A model generated the notes under the pieces. It worked only from the letters and a program-made list of their open reading frames with translations, made no database searches and was not told where the DNA came from. The position numbers and the translations under genes are program-made. From assembly GCA_002900535.1 (NCBI GenBank), contig MUGC01000016.1:1-20071 (forward strand): a DNA stretch of 20,071 nt, in the 5' to 3' direction. Shown piece after piece: positions 13,828 through 20,071 of this stretch; the stretch's first letter is position 1; each line of letters opens with the position of its first letter. The stretch is from Thermoplasmata archaeon M9B1D. GTDB lineage: Archaea > Thermoplasmatota > E2 > DHVEG-1.

Positions 13828-15910
13828 AAATTTCCCTCAGTGGGATATATGCCAAAAGCACTGCAAGGAACAACCAGATAAGAATAGCTGGTAGTATTGG
13901 TGGATAATTAAAGATTCCAAGATTTATTCCACCAATTATCATGAATGCAACAGTCACACCCATTAGTGCTTCTCCAGCAATAAGTCCCGCAGTGAAAAGT
14001 AAACCAGTTCTTATAATCTTTTCTTTTGGTTTAACATCTGTCTGCTTTATTGCTAGCTCCCAATCAGAAATTTCCTCTTCCTCAGCGCTACCATATTTCT
14101 TTGCAATAACTTTGTTTGTAACATGACGTACAATTCCACCAGAAAATATTGGAATACTTAGAGTGAATGGTAAATAAATTCCAATTGCAACTGGTAGCAC
14201 TGGTAAATCAATCAAGATCAAAACAAATGCAAGTACGGCACCGGCAAGCACAAATGGCCATACCATACCACCACCGAGCACCCCTTTTACAATGCCTGCC
14301 ATTAAAAATGCTTGAGGTGCAGGTAGATTAGTGCTACCGATATGATAAGCTTGATCTAGTGCTTGGACAACAAGTGCAAGAATTGGTGCTGCAGCTAGAA
14401 TTCCTACCATCTCTGCAATTTGCTGATTTCTAGGTGTTGCACCTATCATTTGACCACAGGTCATAGACTGTAATACATCACCTGATATTGCTGCAGCACA
14501 ACAAATAACCGCAGCAATTAGAATTGCTACACCATATGCGCCAATATCCCCAGATAGGCCAAAACCAAGTAAAATTAATGAAGTAATCAATAAAACGGAT
14601 ACAGTAACACCAGAAATGGGATTATTTGAAGATCCCAAGAGTCCTGCCATGTAACCCGCAATAGCACTTGCAATAAATGCAAACAATATTGCAAACACAG
14701 CCATTATACCTGATACGGCCCATTCGCTTGATATATATCCATATAAAATGAATATAGGTATTGCAAGTGCACCAATTGCTAGAAATACAAATTTAAAGTT
14801 AAGATCTTGATCTGTACGTTTTTTTGCTTTTGTAGAACCGCCTTTTAAACCACTGATTGCTTCGCGAATTCCCTCTGCAAGATTTGCTCGAAGTTTGAAA
14901 ATTGTGTAAAGACCTCCAACTACCATTGCACCTACACCTATATATCTAATATAGCTGCCCCAGATTTCAAAGAATCCCCAGATCATTTTTCCAATTTCCC
15001 AATTTCCGCCGCCTAATGCCATTGCGTCGGTTATCTGTGAATCAATTGCTAATCTGATTTCTTCTGCTGTCATACCAGGATCAGGATTTATTAAAACCTG
15101 TGGATCTGGAAGCCCTGTTGCAAGTGCAATCAATGGCGCAAGTATCGTCCATCCAAGAAGACCTCCAACTAAAATAAATGAAGCAATTCGTGGGCCTATT
15201 ATCCATCCTACACCTAGAAGTGCAGGGGATGTAGCAACTCCACCGTATAAAACCGCTTCTTTTTCACCACCACCAATGTTATATTTTCCAATTTTTAATA
15301 TTCCATGAATTTGACCAGCTAAAGTTTTTAAACCTACTTGTAGAAATTTAATAAGACCTGCTATTGCTACACCAACCACAAGCCATTTACCACTAACACC
15401 ACTAGCGCTATCCTTGTTTTTAGTTGCTTTTGTCTCTTCTCCGCCTACAGTTGTCGTTAAAACAGCAGCAACTGCAACGCCCTCTGGAAAAGGCAAATCA
15501 GTTTTTGTGATAAGTGCACGACGAAGTGGTATCATCCACAATACCCCTAGAATGCCACCTAGAAGTGCAATAGCTGTTGTCTCAAGATACTGAATCTCAG
15601 TCCAGGTTTTAAGTAGAACAAGTGCAGGTATTGTGAAAATAACACCAGCTGCAAGAGCCTCTCCAGACGCGGCTCCCATCATGCCAATGTTTACTTCGAG
15701 GATTGTTCCCTTGAATGGGCGAAGCAGAGCAAAAGCCATAACTGCTCCGGGAATAACTGCTGAAACAGTCATTCCTGCATAAAGACCTAGATAAGCATTT
15801 GCAGCACCTAGAATAACTGCTAAAATTGCCCCTACAATAACTGCTTTCAATGTTAATTCAGGAATTTTTTTAGAGGCAGGAATATAAGATTTGAAATCTT
15901 CTCTCGACAT
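13808..15910 (-). CDS. OPT family oligopeptide/metal-chelate transporter
   Basis: A 700-residue, highly hydrophobic membrane protein with roughly 14-16 predicted helices. Early residues LTLKAVIVGAILAVILGAAN and AYLGLYAGMTVSAVIPGAVM are the OPT family signature (AN-AYLGLxAGxTVSAVIPA). Later come ISGDVLQSMTCGQMIGATPR, a conserved OPT loop, and YLPFTLSIPIFSGGIVRH. OPT proteins take up small peptides or metal chelates with protons. A hydrophilic stretch before TEEIRLAIDSQITDAMALG is probably extracellular or a loop. AAGGT lies seven bases before the ATG, and a TATA box TTTTATAAAC is about 35-45 bp upstream. The substrate cannot be told from sequence. The coupled PqqD-fold gene favours a peptide link. 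Confidence 0.93.
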   Translation of the reverse strand: MSREDFKSYIPASKKIPELTLKAVIVGAILAVILGAANAYLGLYAGMTVSAVIPGAVMAFALLRPFKGTILEVNIGMMGAASGEALAAGVIFTIPALVLLKTWTEIQYLETTAIALLGGILGVLWMIPLRRALITKTDLPFPEGVAVAAVLTTTVGGEETKATKNKDSASGVSGKWLVVGVAIAGLIKFLQVGLKTLAGQIHGILKIGKYNIGGGEKEAVLYGGVATSPALLGVGWIIGPRIASFILVGGLLGWTILAPLIALATGLPDPQVLINPDPGMTAEEIRLAIDSQITDAMALGGGNWEIGKMIWGFFEIWGSYIRYIGVGAMVVGGLYTIFKLRANLAEGIREAISGLKGGSTKAKKRTDQDLNFKFVFLAIGALAIPIFILYGYISSEWAVSGIMAVFAILFAFIASAIAGYMAGLLGSSNNPISGVTVSVLLITSLILLGFGLSGDIGAYGVAILIAAVICCAAAISGDVLQSMTCGQMIGATPRNQQIAEMVGILAAAPILALVVQALDQAYHIGSTNLPAPQAFLMAGIVKGVLGGGMVWPFVLAGAVLAFVLILIDLPVLPVAIGIYLPFTLSIPIFSGGIVRHVTNKVIAKKYGSAEEEEISDWELAIKQTDVKPKEKIIRTGLLFTAGLIAGEALMGVTVAFMIIGGINLGIFNYPPILPAILIWLFLAVLLAYIPLREIFAKKSE

Positions 15911-15944
15911 GCAGAATACCTTAATAGCATTAATATAATTCCTT

Positions 15945-15954
15945 GTTTATAAAA
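15945..15954 (-). promoter_or_regulatory. TATA box of the OPT-PqqD transcript
   Basis: The minus strand reads TTTTATAAAC. A start about 25 bp downstream would fall near 15922-15925, leaving a short leader with the AAGGT ribosome site. It sits in the 90-bp spacer after the aRF1 gene. Confidence 0.5.
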
Positions 15955-16000
15955 CATTCGGTTTAATTAATTTAGTATTTATATAATTTATTTATAAAAA

Positions 16001-17248
16001 TTAAATTTCTATGGTATAACGAAGAATTCCAGCGATTCCATCAAAAGCAGAATACAAGGAATCCCCCTCTTCACTACCCATTGAAATTATTTCAACCCCG
16101 CAGCCAGTTTTTTCAGCTAAATCTGATAATTCGTCGATGAGATCGGTTTTTTCTTCAATAAACATCGAGTCAGAATTACCACATTTTGAACATTTTAAAG
16201 GATTAAAATTTTTAACATCCTCTTCAGTAAAAGTTCGCATCTCAGTGTAATTACATATAGAACATTTTAGCTTAATACGATACCTACGAAGATTTTCTGA
16301 TAATAAAAGTGTGTCTACAACACCCATATCAAGAGCCTTCCGAGTTTGTACTTCACCATATATTGCAAGAGAGCCTTCAGTTTTAGTAACTTCTTTCAAA
16401 AATCTTTTCATTAGTTTTTTTTCCTGAGAAATCTTAAGATTGGTCATAGTTTCTGCTGCAGTTGAAACCAACTCACGCAACCCAAACTCATCTGTATAAC
16501 CTGTATCAAAAGTATCAATGATTTTATCCTGAATTTCGTAATGCAAGTAGTTTTCCTCAACAAAAAACTGTTTTGTTGGACCCGGACCACCAACAAGAAT
16601 GCCCTTTATTTCTTCTTCTTGTCGGAATATTTCACTTGCAATCTCACCACATTTTACAAACCATTCATGAGCAGCAACTTCAGTCAATCTTTCAAAACGA
16701 CGCTGTGATTGACCTCCGCGTCCATGTTTTCCTGGAACTTGAGAAGTCATATATTTTAATAAATTAACACGATTTCCTTTCAATAAACCAATAGTACATT
16801 CACGCCGATCAATGAGAAAAAGACCGTATATATCTTTCTCGATAAGCATCCTTTCTAGAGGTTCCACATAAAAAGATGAGTCGCAGCGATATAAAAAAGT
16901 AGCAATTGGCGTAGGTGGTTCAATAATATATGCAACCATCTCAGTTTTATCAGCACCAACACTTTTATGACCTACAAAAAACACAACGCCATTTTCAGGT
17001 GGTTGTTTAAATTGTTTCAAACGGCTCATTATAGATTCTATCGCAGAAAGAACATTTTTCATCGTTGTCTTTGATTTAATATTTTGGGACTGACTATACT
17101 CATTTTTAAGATATGATGTAACATCGTGAATCTGCTTATTGGGCGGAACATATAAACTGATAAGTTCAGTATGACGGCCTTTTGCTTCTTTAAGTTCTTC
17201 AATTTTTCGCTTGAGGTCGTATTTCTGACGTTGAGTTATCTCAGTCAT
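16001..17248 (-). CDS. prf1: Peptide chain release factor aRF1
   Basis: This 415-residue factor reads all three stop codons and triggers peptide release. Stop recognition motifs NIKS (56-59) and YRCDSSF (Y120, C122, F126; YxCxxxF) are present. The hydrolysis motif GGQ is at 178-180 in HGRGGQSQRRFERLTE. The C-terminal domain has an archaeal zinc site: CSIC and CSKC. The ATG at 17248 is fixed by family length and N-terminus, but it lies 12 bases from AAGGAG, farther than usual. A second ATG lies five bases from the same AAGGAG and opens a four-codon frame that overlaps this start. HEAT-gene and other genes use TAG as stop, so no recoding of TAG is suggested. Confidence 0.96.
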   Translation of the reverse strand: MTEITQRQKYDLKRKIEELKEAKGRHTELISLYVPPNKQIHDVTSYLKNEYSQSQNIKSKTTMKNVLSAIESIMSRLKQFKQPPENGVVFFVGHKSVGADKTEMVAYIIEPPTPIATFLYRCDSSFYVEPLERMLIEKDIYGLFLIDRRECTIGLLKGNRVNLLKYMTSQVPGKHGRGGQSQRRFERLTEVAAHEWFVKCGEIASEIFRQEEEIKGILVGGPGPTKQFFVEENYLHYEIQDKIIDTFDTGYTDEFGLRELVSTAAETMTNLKISQEKKLMKRFLKEVTKTEGSLAIYGEVQTRKALDMGVVDTLLLSENLRRYRIKLKCSICNYTEMRTFTEEDVKNFNPLKCSKCGNSDSMFIEEKTDLIDELSDLAEKTGCGVEIISMGSEEGDSLYSAFDGIAGILRYTIEI

Positions 17249-17255
17249 ATTTCAT
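17241..17255 (-). other. Four-codon minigene (ATG AAA TAT GAC TGA) overlapping the aRF1 start
   Basis: AAGGAG at 17266-17261 is ideally spaced (five bases) from an ATG at 17255 that opens M-K-Y-D-stop. The aRF1 ATG (17248) lies inside it in the +1 frame, and the minigene TGA overlaps codons 2-3 of aRF1. It could be chance, or a termination-dependent coupling device. Confidence 0.3.
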
Positions 17256-17321
17256 TTTTTCTCCTTATTAAAATTCACATTCCATAAACATATCATTAAT
17301 TTAAGCTTTACCGGCAAAACG

Positions 17322-18569
17322 TCAAAGCTCTACAGTTTCGCCAGTTAAAGGTGTTATAACATCTGTAAACTCCTTCAAAGGCTCAACAAGTGTTTCACGG
17401 TTATCGCTATGCATTAAAACAACTTTTTCAGGGCCACATTTTCTGGCAAAATCAATAAGCTCGCTGTGACCTGCATGGGCAGAAAAATCAAAATAAACAA
17501 CTTCACAAGAAATCTTTTCATGAACACCATAAAAATCAAGCATACCTTTATCAAAAAGAAGCCTAGCGTTACTGTCTGGAACCTGATAACCTGTAAGAAT
17601 TACAGCGCTTTTTTTATCATCTTTTAATTTATTCATATAACTTAAAACTGGTCCACCATCCATCATACCAGAAGATGTTAGAATAACATCTGCTTTTTGT
17701 GTAGCAAGTTTTCTACCATGATCTGAATGAACCATATTTATTTTATTAAGTGCTTTTCTCAAATTTTCTGAGGATCTAAGATAGCGAGGATATTTTAAAA
17801 AAATTTTAGCAACTTTTTTACCCATTCCATCAAACCAAACATTATATCCTGTTTTTCTTAGAATCATTGCCAGTTCCTGAGAACGTGACACAGCAAAAGC
17901 AGGCATAACTGCAATGCCCCCTCGAGTCACAACCTCATCAATTTTATCAATTAATTCTCTTTCAATTTCCTCTCTTTTTTTTGGATGATCACGACCAGCA
18001 TATGTTCCTTCTAAAAACAATATATCACAATTTATGGGATTTGTACCTTTTACTATATGTGTATCTATAACGTTAAAATCGCCTGTAAAAAGTATTTTTT
18101 TATCACAAATTAACTCAAACATTAATGAACCCGGGATATGCCCAGCTGAATGAGTTTTTATTTCAAAATTATCTCCAATATTTCTAGTCTGATCTTGCTC
18201 TATTGGCTTAAGCGCATGTTTTGCTTCTTTTATATCATCATTGCTATATGGTATTGCATATCCTTCGCTTTTTGCAATTTTTATTGAATCCTTGTGTAAT
18301 AAGTTTGATATTTCAGAAGTTAATCTCGTTGTTAATATCTCTTGATCTGATTTTTGGAAAAGCCAAGGTATCATCCCAGAGTGGTCTAAATGAGCATGTG
18401 TTAGAAGTACCATATCGACCTCTGGCGGACGAAGAGGAAAGCTTGGTGGTTTACCGGGTTTCATTCCATATTCAAATAAAAGTCTTATATCTCCTGTTTC
18501 CAGTACCATTGAAAGTCTACCTACTTCTTCGACACCACCGAGAAATTGAAATCTGATTTCATTGTTCAT
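17322..18569 (-). CDS. Beta-CASP metallo-beta-lactamase ribonuclease, aCPSF2-like
   Basis: This 415-residue RNA nuclease belongs to the archaeal CPSF family (aCPSF2 type). The MBL zinc motifs are HAHLDH (58-63), then SAGHIPGS, then LFTGDFN. The beta-CASP region has VMPAFAVSRSQELAMIL and VILTSSGMMDGGPV, and the last motif is SAHAGHSEL. KH domains found at the N-terminus of aCPSF1, the archaeal termination factor, are absent, so this is the shorter paralogue with likely roles in RNA processing or decay. It is transcribed away from enolase and towards aRF1. All metal ligands are visible, so it should be active. Whether it cuts as endonuclease or exonuclease cannot be told. Confidence 0.9.
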   Translation of the reverse strand: MNNEIRFQFLGGVEEVGRLSMVLETGDIRLLFEYGMKPGKPPSFPLRPPEVDMVLLTHAHLDHSGMIPWLFQKSDQEILTTRLTSEISNLLHKDSIKIAKSEGYAIPYSNDDIKEAKHALKPIEQDQTRNIGDNFEIKTHSAGHIPGSLMFELICDKKILFTGDFNVIDTHIVKGTNPINCDILFLEGTYAGRDHPKKREEIERELIDKIDEVVTRGGIAVMPAFAVSRSQELAMILRKTGYNVWFDGMGKKVAKIFLKYPRYLRSSENLRKALNKINMVHSDHGRKLATQKADVILTSSGMMDGGPVLSYMNKLKDDKKSAVILTGYQVPDSNARLLFDKGMLDFYGVHEKISCEVVYFDFSAHAGHSELIDFARKCGPEKVVLMHSDNRETLVEPLKEFTDVITPLTGETVEL

Positions 18570-18635
18570 TTTGAAACTTATTTGGAAAAAGCTAAGGGTT
18601 GATTAATGTTTTGTTAAGTAATTTTTGTATAAACA

Positions 18636-18674
18636 ATTTTATTATATGATGATATTATATGGTTCTGGGGAAAG
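18636..18674 (+). promoter_or_regulatory. Enolase promoter and ribosome site
   Basis: ATTTTATTATATGA (about 18636-18649) is a TATA candidate. GGGGAAAG at 18667-18674, six bases before the ATG at 18681, is a clear ribosome site. The 111-bp spacer also has to hold the start of the divergent nuclease gene. Confidence 0.5.
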
Positions 18675-18680
18675 TAGTTT

Positions 18681-19970
18681 ATGTCCGAGATTCTAAAAAT
18701 AAAATCCAGGGAAGTTCTCGATTCACGAGGTAACCCCACTGTTGAAGTTGATGTTGTAACAGAACATGGTATTTTTCGTGCAATGACTCCAAGTGGAGCA
18801 AGTGCAGGCCAACATGAAGCACTTGAGCTACGTGATGGGGACAAAACAAGGTTTTTAGGTAAAGGTACTTTGAAAGCTGTTGAAAATGTAAATAAAACTA
18901 TTGCCCCTAAACTTATTGGTCTTGATCCTTCAGCCCAAGAAACGATTGATAATATTATGTTAAAACTCGATGGAACAGAAAACAAGGATAACCTTGGTGC
19001 AAATTCGATATTGCCTGTTAGTATGGCTGTTACAAAAGCTGGTGCTGCATCAAAAGGCCTAGGTTTATTTGAGTATATCGGTGAATTATTTGGTGTTATT
19101 CCTCATATGCTTCCGGTTCCGATGTGTAATGTTATTAATGGCGGAAGGCACGCCGGACAAGAAAATAGCATTCAGGAACATATGCTAATGCCTACTGGTG
19201 CAAAATGTTTTTCTGAAGGAATTAGAATGGTTTCTGAATCATATCATTACTTATCAAAACTTCTAAAAGAAAAATATGGCGCAGGTGGTATACTTATAGG
19301 TGATGAAGGCGGCTTTGCACCAAGTCAGATGAAAGATGTTGAGGAACGCTTAGATATTATGCTTAAAGCAGTTGCAAATGCGGGGTATGAAAATAAGGTG
19401 AAAATTGCGTTGGATCCTGCTAGCAGCGAATTTTTCTATAATGGTAATTATAAGATTAGTAAAAAATCATTTTCTGGAGGAGAAATGGTTGATTTCTATG
19501 TTGGTCTTTGTAAAGAATATCCAATAATAAGCATTGAGGATGGTCTTGCAGAGGATGACTGGGAAAGTTGGATTGAAATGACTAAAAAACTTGGCTCAAA
19601 GGTGCAAATTGTTGGGGATGATTTATTTGTCACAAACACTAAACGTATTCAAAAAGGGATAAAATTAGGTGCAGCTAATTCGGTATTAATAAAACTTAAT
19701 CAAATTGGTACAGTAACTGAAACACTCAATGCTATCAAAATAGCCCATGACCATAGATGGACAGCAGTTGTTTCTCATCGCAGTGGTGAAACAGAGGATA
19801 ATTTTATTGCGGATTTGGTGGTTGGTACTAGTGCAGGTCAAATAAAAACTGGTGCACCAGCACGCTCTGATCGAAACGCAAAATATAATCAACTATTAAG
19901 AATAGAAGAGGAGTTAGGTGATGAAGCGGAATATCTGGGAATTGATTTTAGACTTGATCATTTAGCATAA
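18681..19970 (+). CDS. eno: Enolase (phosphopyruvate hydratase)
   Basis: This 429-residue glycolytic and gluconeogenic enzyme interconverts 2-phosphoglycerate and phosphoenolpyruvate. It starts ILKIKSREVLDSRGNPTVEV. The mobile loop is SGASAG (38-43), with alanine in place of the more usual threonine of SGASTG. Catalytic and magnesium motifs follow: NGGRHAGQENSIQEHMLMP, IGDEGGFAPS, IALDPASSEF, SIEDGLAEDDW, VGDDLFVTN, VLIKLNQIGT and SHRSGETEDNFIADLVVG. All are intact and the length is standard. It is followed 45 bp later by the start of a SerA-like gene on the same strand. The QEHM form of the QEFM motif is seen in other archaea as far as I recall. Confidence 0.97.
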   Translation: MSEILKIKSREVLDSRGNPTVEVDVVTEHGIFRAMTPSGASAGQHEALELRDGDKTRFLGKGTLKAVENVNKTIAPKLIGLDPSAQETIDNIMLKLDGTENKDNLGANSILPVSMAVTKAGAASKGLGLFEYIGELFGVIPHMLPVPMCNVINGGRHAGQENSIQEHMLMPTGAKCFSEGIRMVSESYHYLSKLLKEKYGAGGILIGDEGGFAPSQMKDVEERLDIMLKAVANAGYENKVKIALDPASSEFFYNGNYKISKKSFSGGEMVDFYVGLCKEYPIISIEDGLAEDDWESWIEMTKKLGSKVQIVGDDLFVTNTKRIQKGIKLGAANSVLIKLNQIGTVTETLNAIKIAHDHRWTAVVSHRSGETEDNFIADLVVGTSAGQIKTGAPARSDRNAKYNQLLRIEEELGDEAEYLGIDFRLDHLA

Positions 19971-19973
19971 ATG

Positions 19974-20013
19974 TTTTTATATCCTTTTATATACCAGTCA
20001 TTTGGGGTTTAAT
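19974..20013 (+). promoter_or_regulatory. Promoter and ribosome site before the SerA-like gene
   Basis: TTTTTATATCCTTTTATATA (19974-19993) offers TATA boxes about 25-40 bp before the ATG at 20016, and GGGGTTT is eight bases or so before the ATG. The gene may therefore be transcribed separately from enolase. Confidence 0.4.
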
Positions 20014-20015
20014 TT

Positions 20016-20071
20016 ATGAAAATATTAGTTTCAGATAAGATGGCAGTAGAAGCAATTCAAGTTTTGAAAGA
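20016..20071 (+). CDS. serA: N-terminus of a SerA-like D-3-phosphoglycerate dehydrogenase (cut by window end)
   Basis: Only 18 codons are visible: MKILVSDKMAVEAIQVLK. This closely follows the usual archaeal and bacterial start of D-3-phosphoglycerate dehydrogenase (MKxLVSDxhxxxGhxhLK), which begins serine synthesis from 3-phosphoglycerate. A position directly after enolase, which handles the neighbouring metabolite 2-phosphoglycerate, fits. Other members of the D-isomer 2-hydroxyacid dehydrogenase family start similarly, so the exact substrate is uncertain. Confidence 0.7.
   Translation, partial: MKILVSDKMAVEAIQVLK

Noticed and set aside
1..20071. CRISPR arrays, insertion sequences, prophage or defence systems
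   Set aside because: No repeated spacer units, transposase motifs, terminal repeats, integrase or phage genes were seen; the gene content is housekeeping and metal metabolism.

Overview
The window is AT-rich archaeal DNA, most plausibly from an uncultured anaerobic euryarchaeote or Thermoplasmatota-like lineage; the exact taxon cannot be read from the sequence. The archaeal marks are aRF1 with NIKS and GGQ motifs, deoxyhypusine synthase, archease, an aCPSF2-type beta-CASP nuclease, archaeal HypA with a Mrp/MinD-type HypB, and TATA boxes about 25 bp upstream of leaderless starts. An oxygen-sensitive class III ribonucleotide reductase and a nickel/hydrogenase gene set point to an anaerobic, hydrogenase-bearing life style.

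Region 1 (1-3600, minus strand) is a deoxyribonucleotide operon read as nrdR - nrdD - nrdG - DUF1893, with nrdD/nrdG and nrdG/DUF1893 joined by ATGA overlaps. A pair of NrdR-box-like palindromes 31 bp apart precedes it. The nrdR frame is broken: about 20 residues are missing and the C-terminal end lies in another frame.

Region 2 (3760-6100) holds a TrmO-type tRNA methyltransferase (plus) facing a minus-strand group: a GIY-YIG (DUF123) protein, CutA, and a ThiI-like PP-loop sulfurtransferase without a THUMP domain. A DUF1801 protein follows.

Region 3 (6178-7982, minus) is a nickel-delivery operon for [NiFe] hydrogenase: hypA, a HEAT-like protein of unknown function, and the archaeal Mrp-type hypB. 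A short cysteine-rich reading frame follows the hypB stop in frame. Deoxyhypusine synthase (plus) starts divergently from hypA.

Region 4 (9062-12771) is a probable nickel uptake locus. It comprises a membrane-anchored solute-binding protein, an FmdE-domain protein, an ATPase and an ABC-3 permease (minus strand), divergent from nikR (plus). A GTAGCA-N15-TGCTAC inverted repeat lies between them. A DUF1858 redox protein converges on nikR.

Region 5 (12772-15910) contains a GC-richer, structured intergenic patch that may be a small RNA. It is followed by archease, and by a PqqD-fold protein whose TTG start lies inside the 3' end of an OPT-family transporter gene.

Region 6 (16001-20071) holds aRF1, an aCPSF2-like nuclease, enolase and the start of a SerA-like D-3-phosphoglycerate dehydrogenase. 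The best leads are the broken nrdR beside intact-looking operators, the nickel circuit linking regions 3 and 4, the PqqD/OPT coupling, the possible RNA at about 12.9 kb, and a minigene overlapping the aRF1 start.
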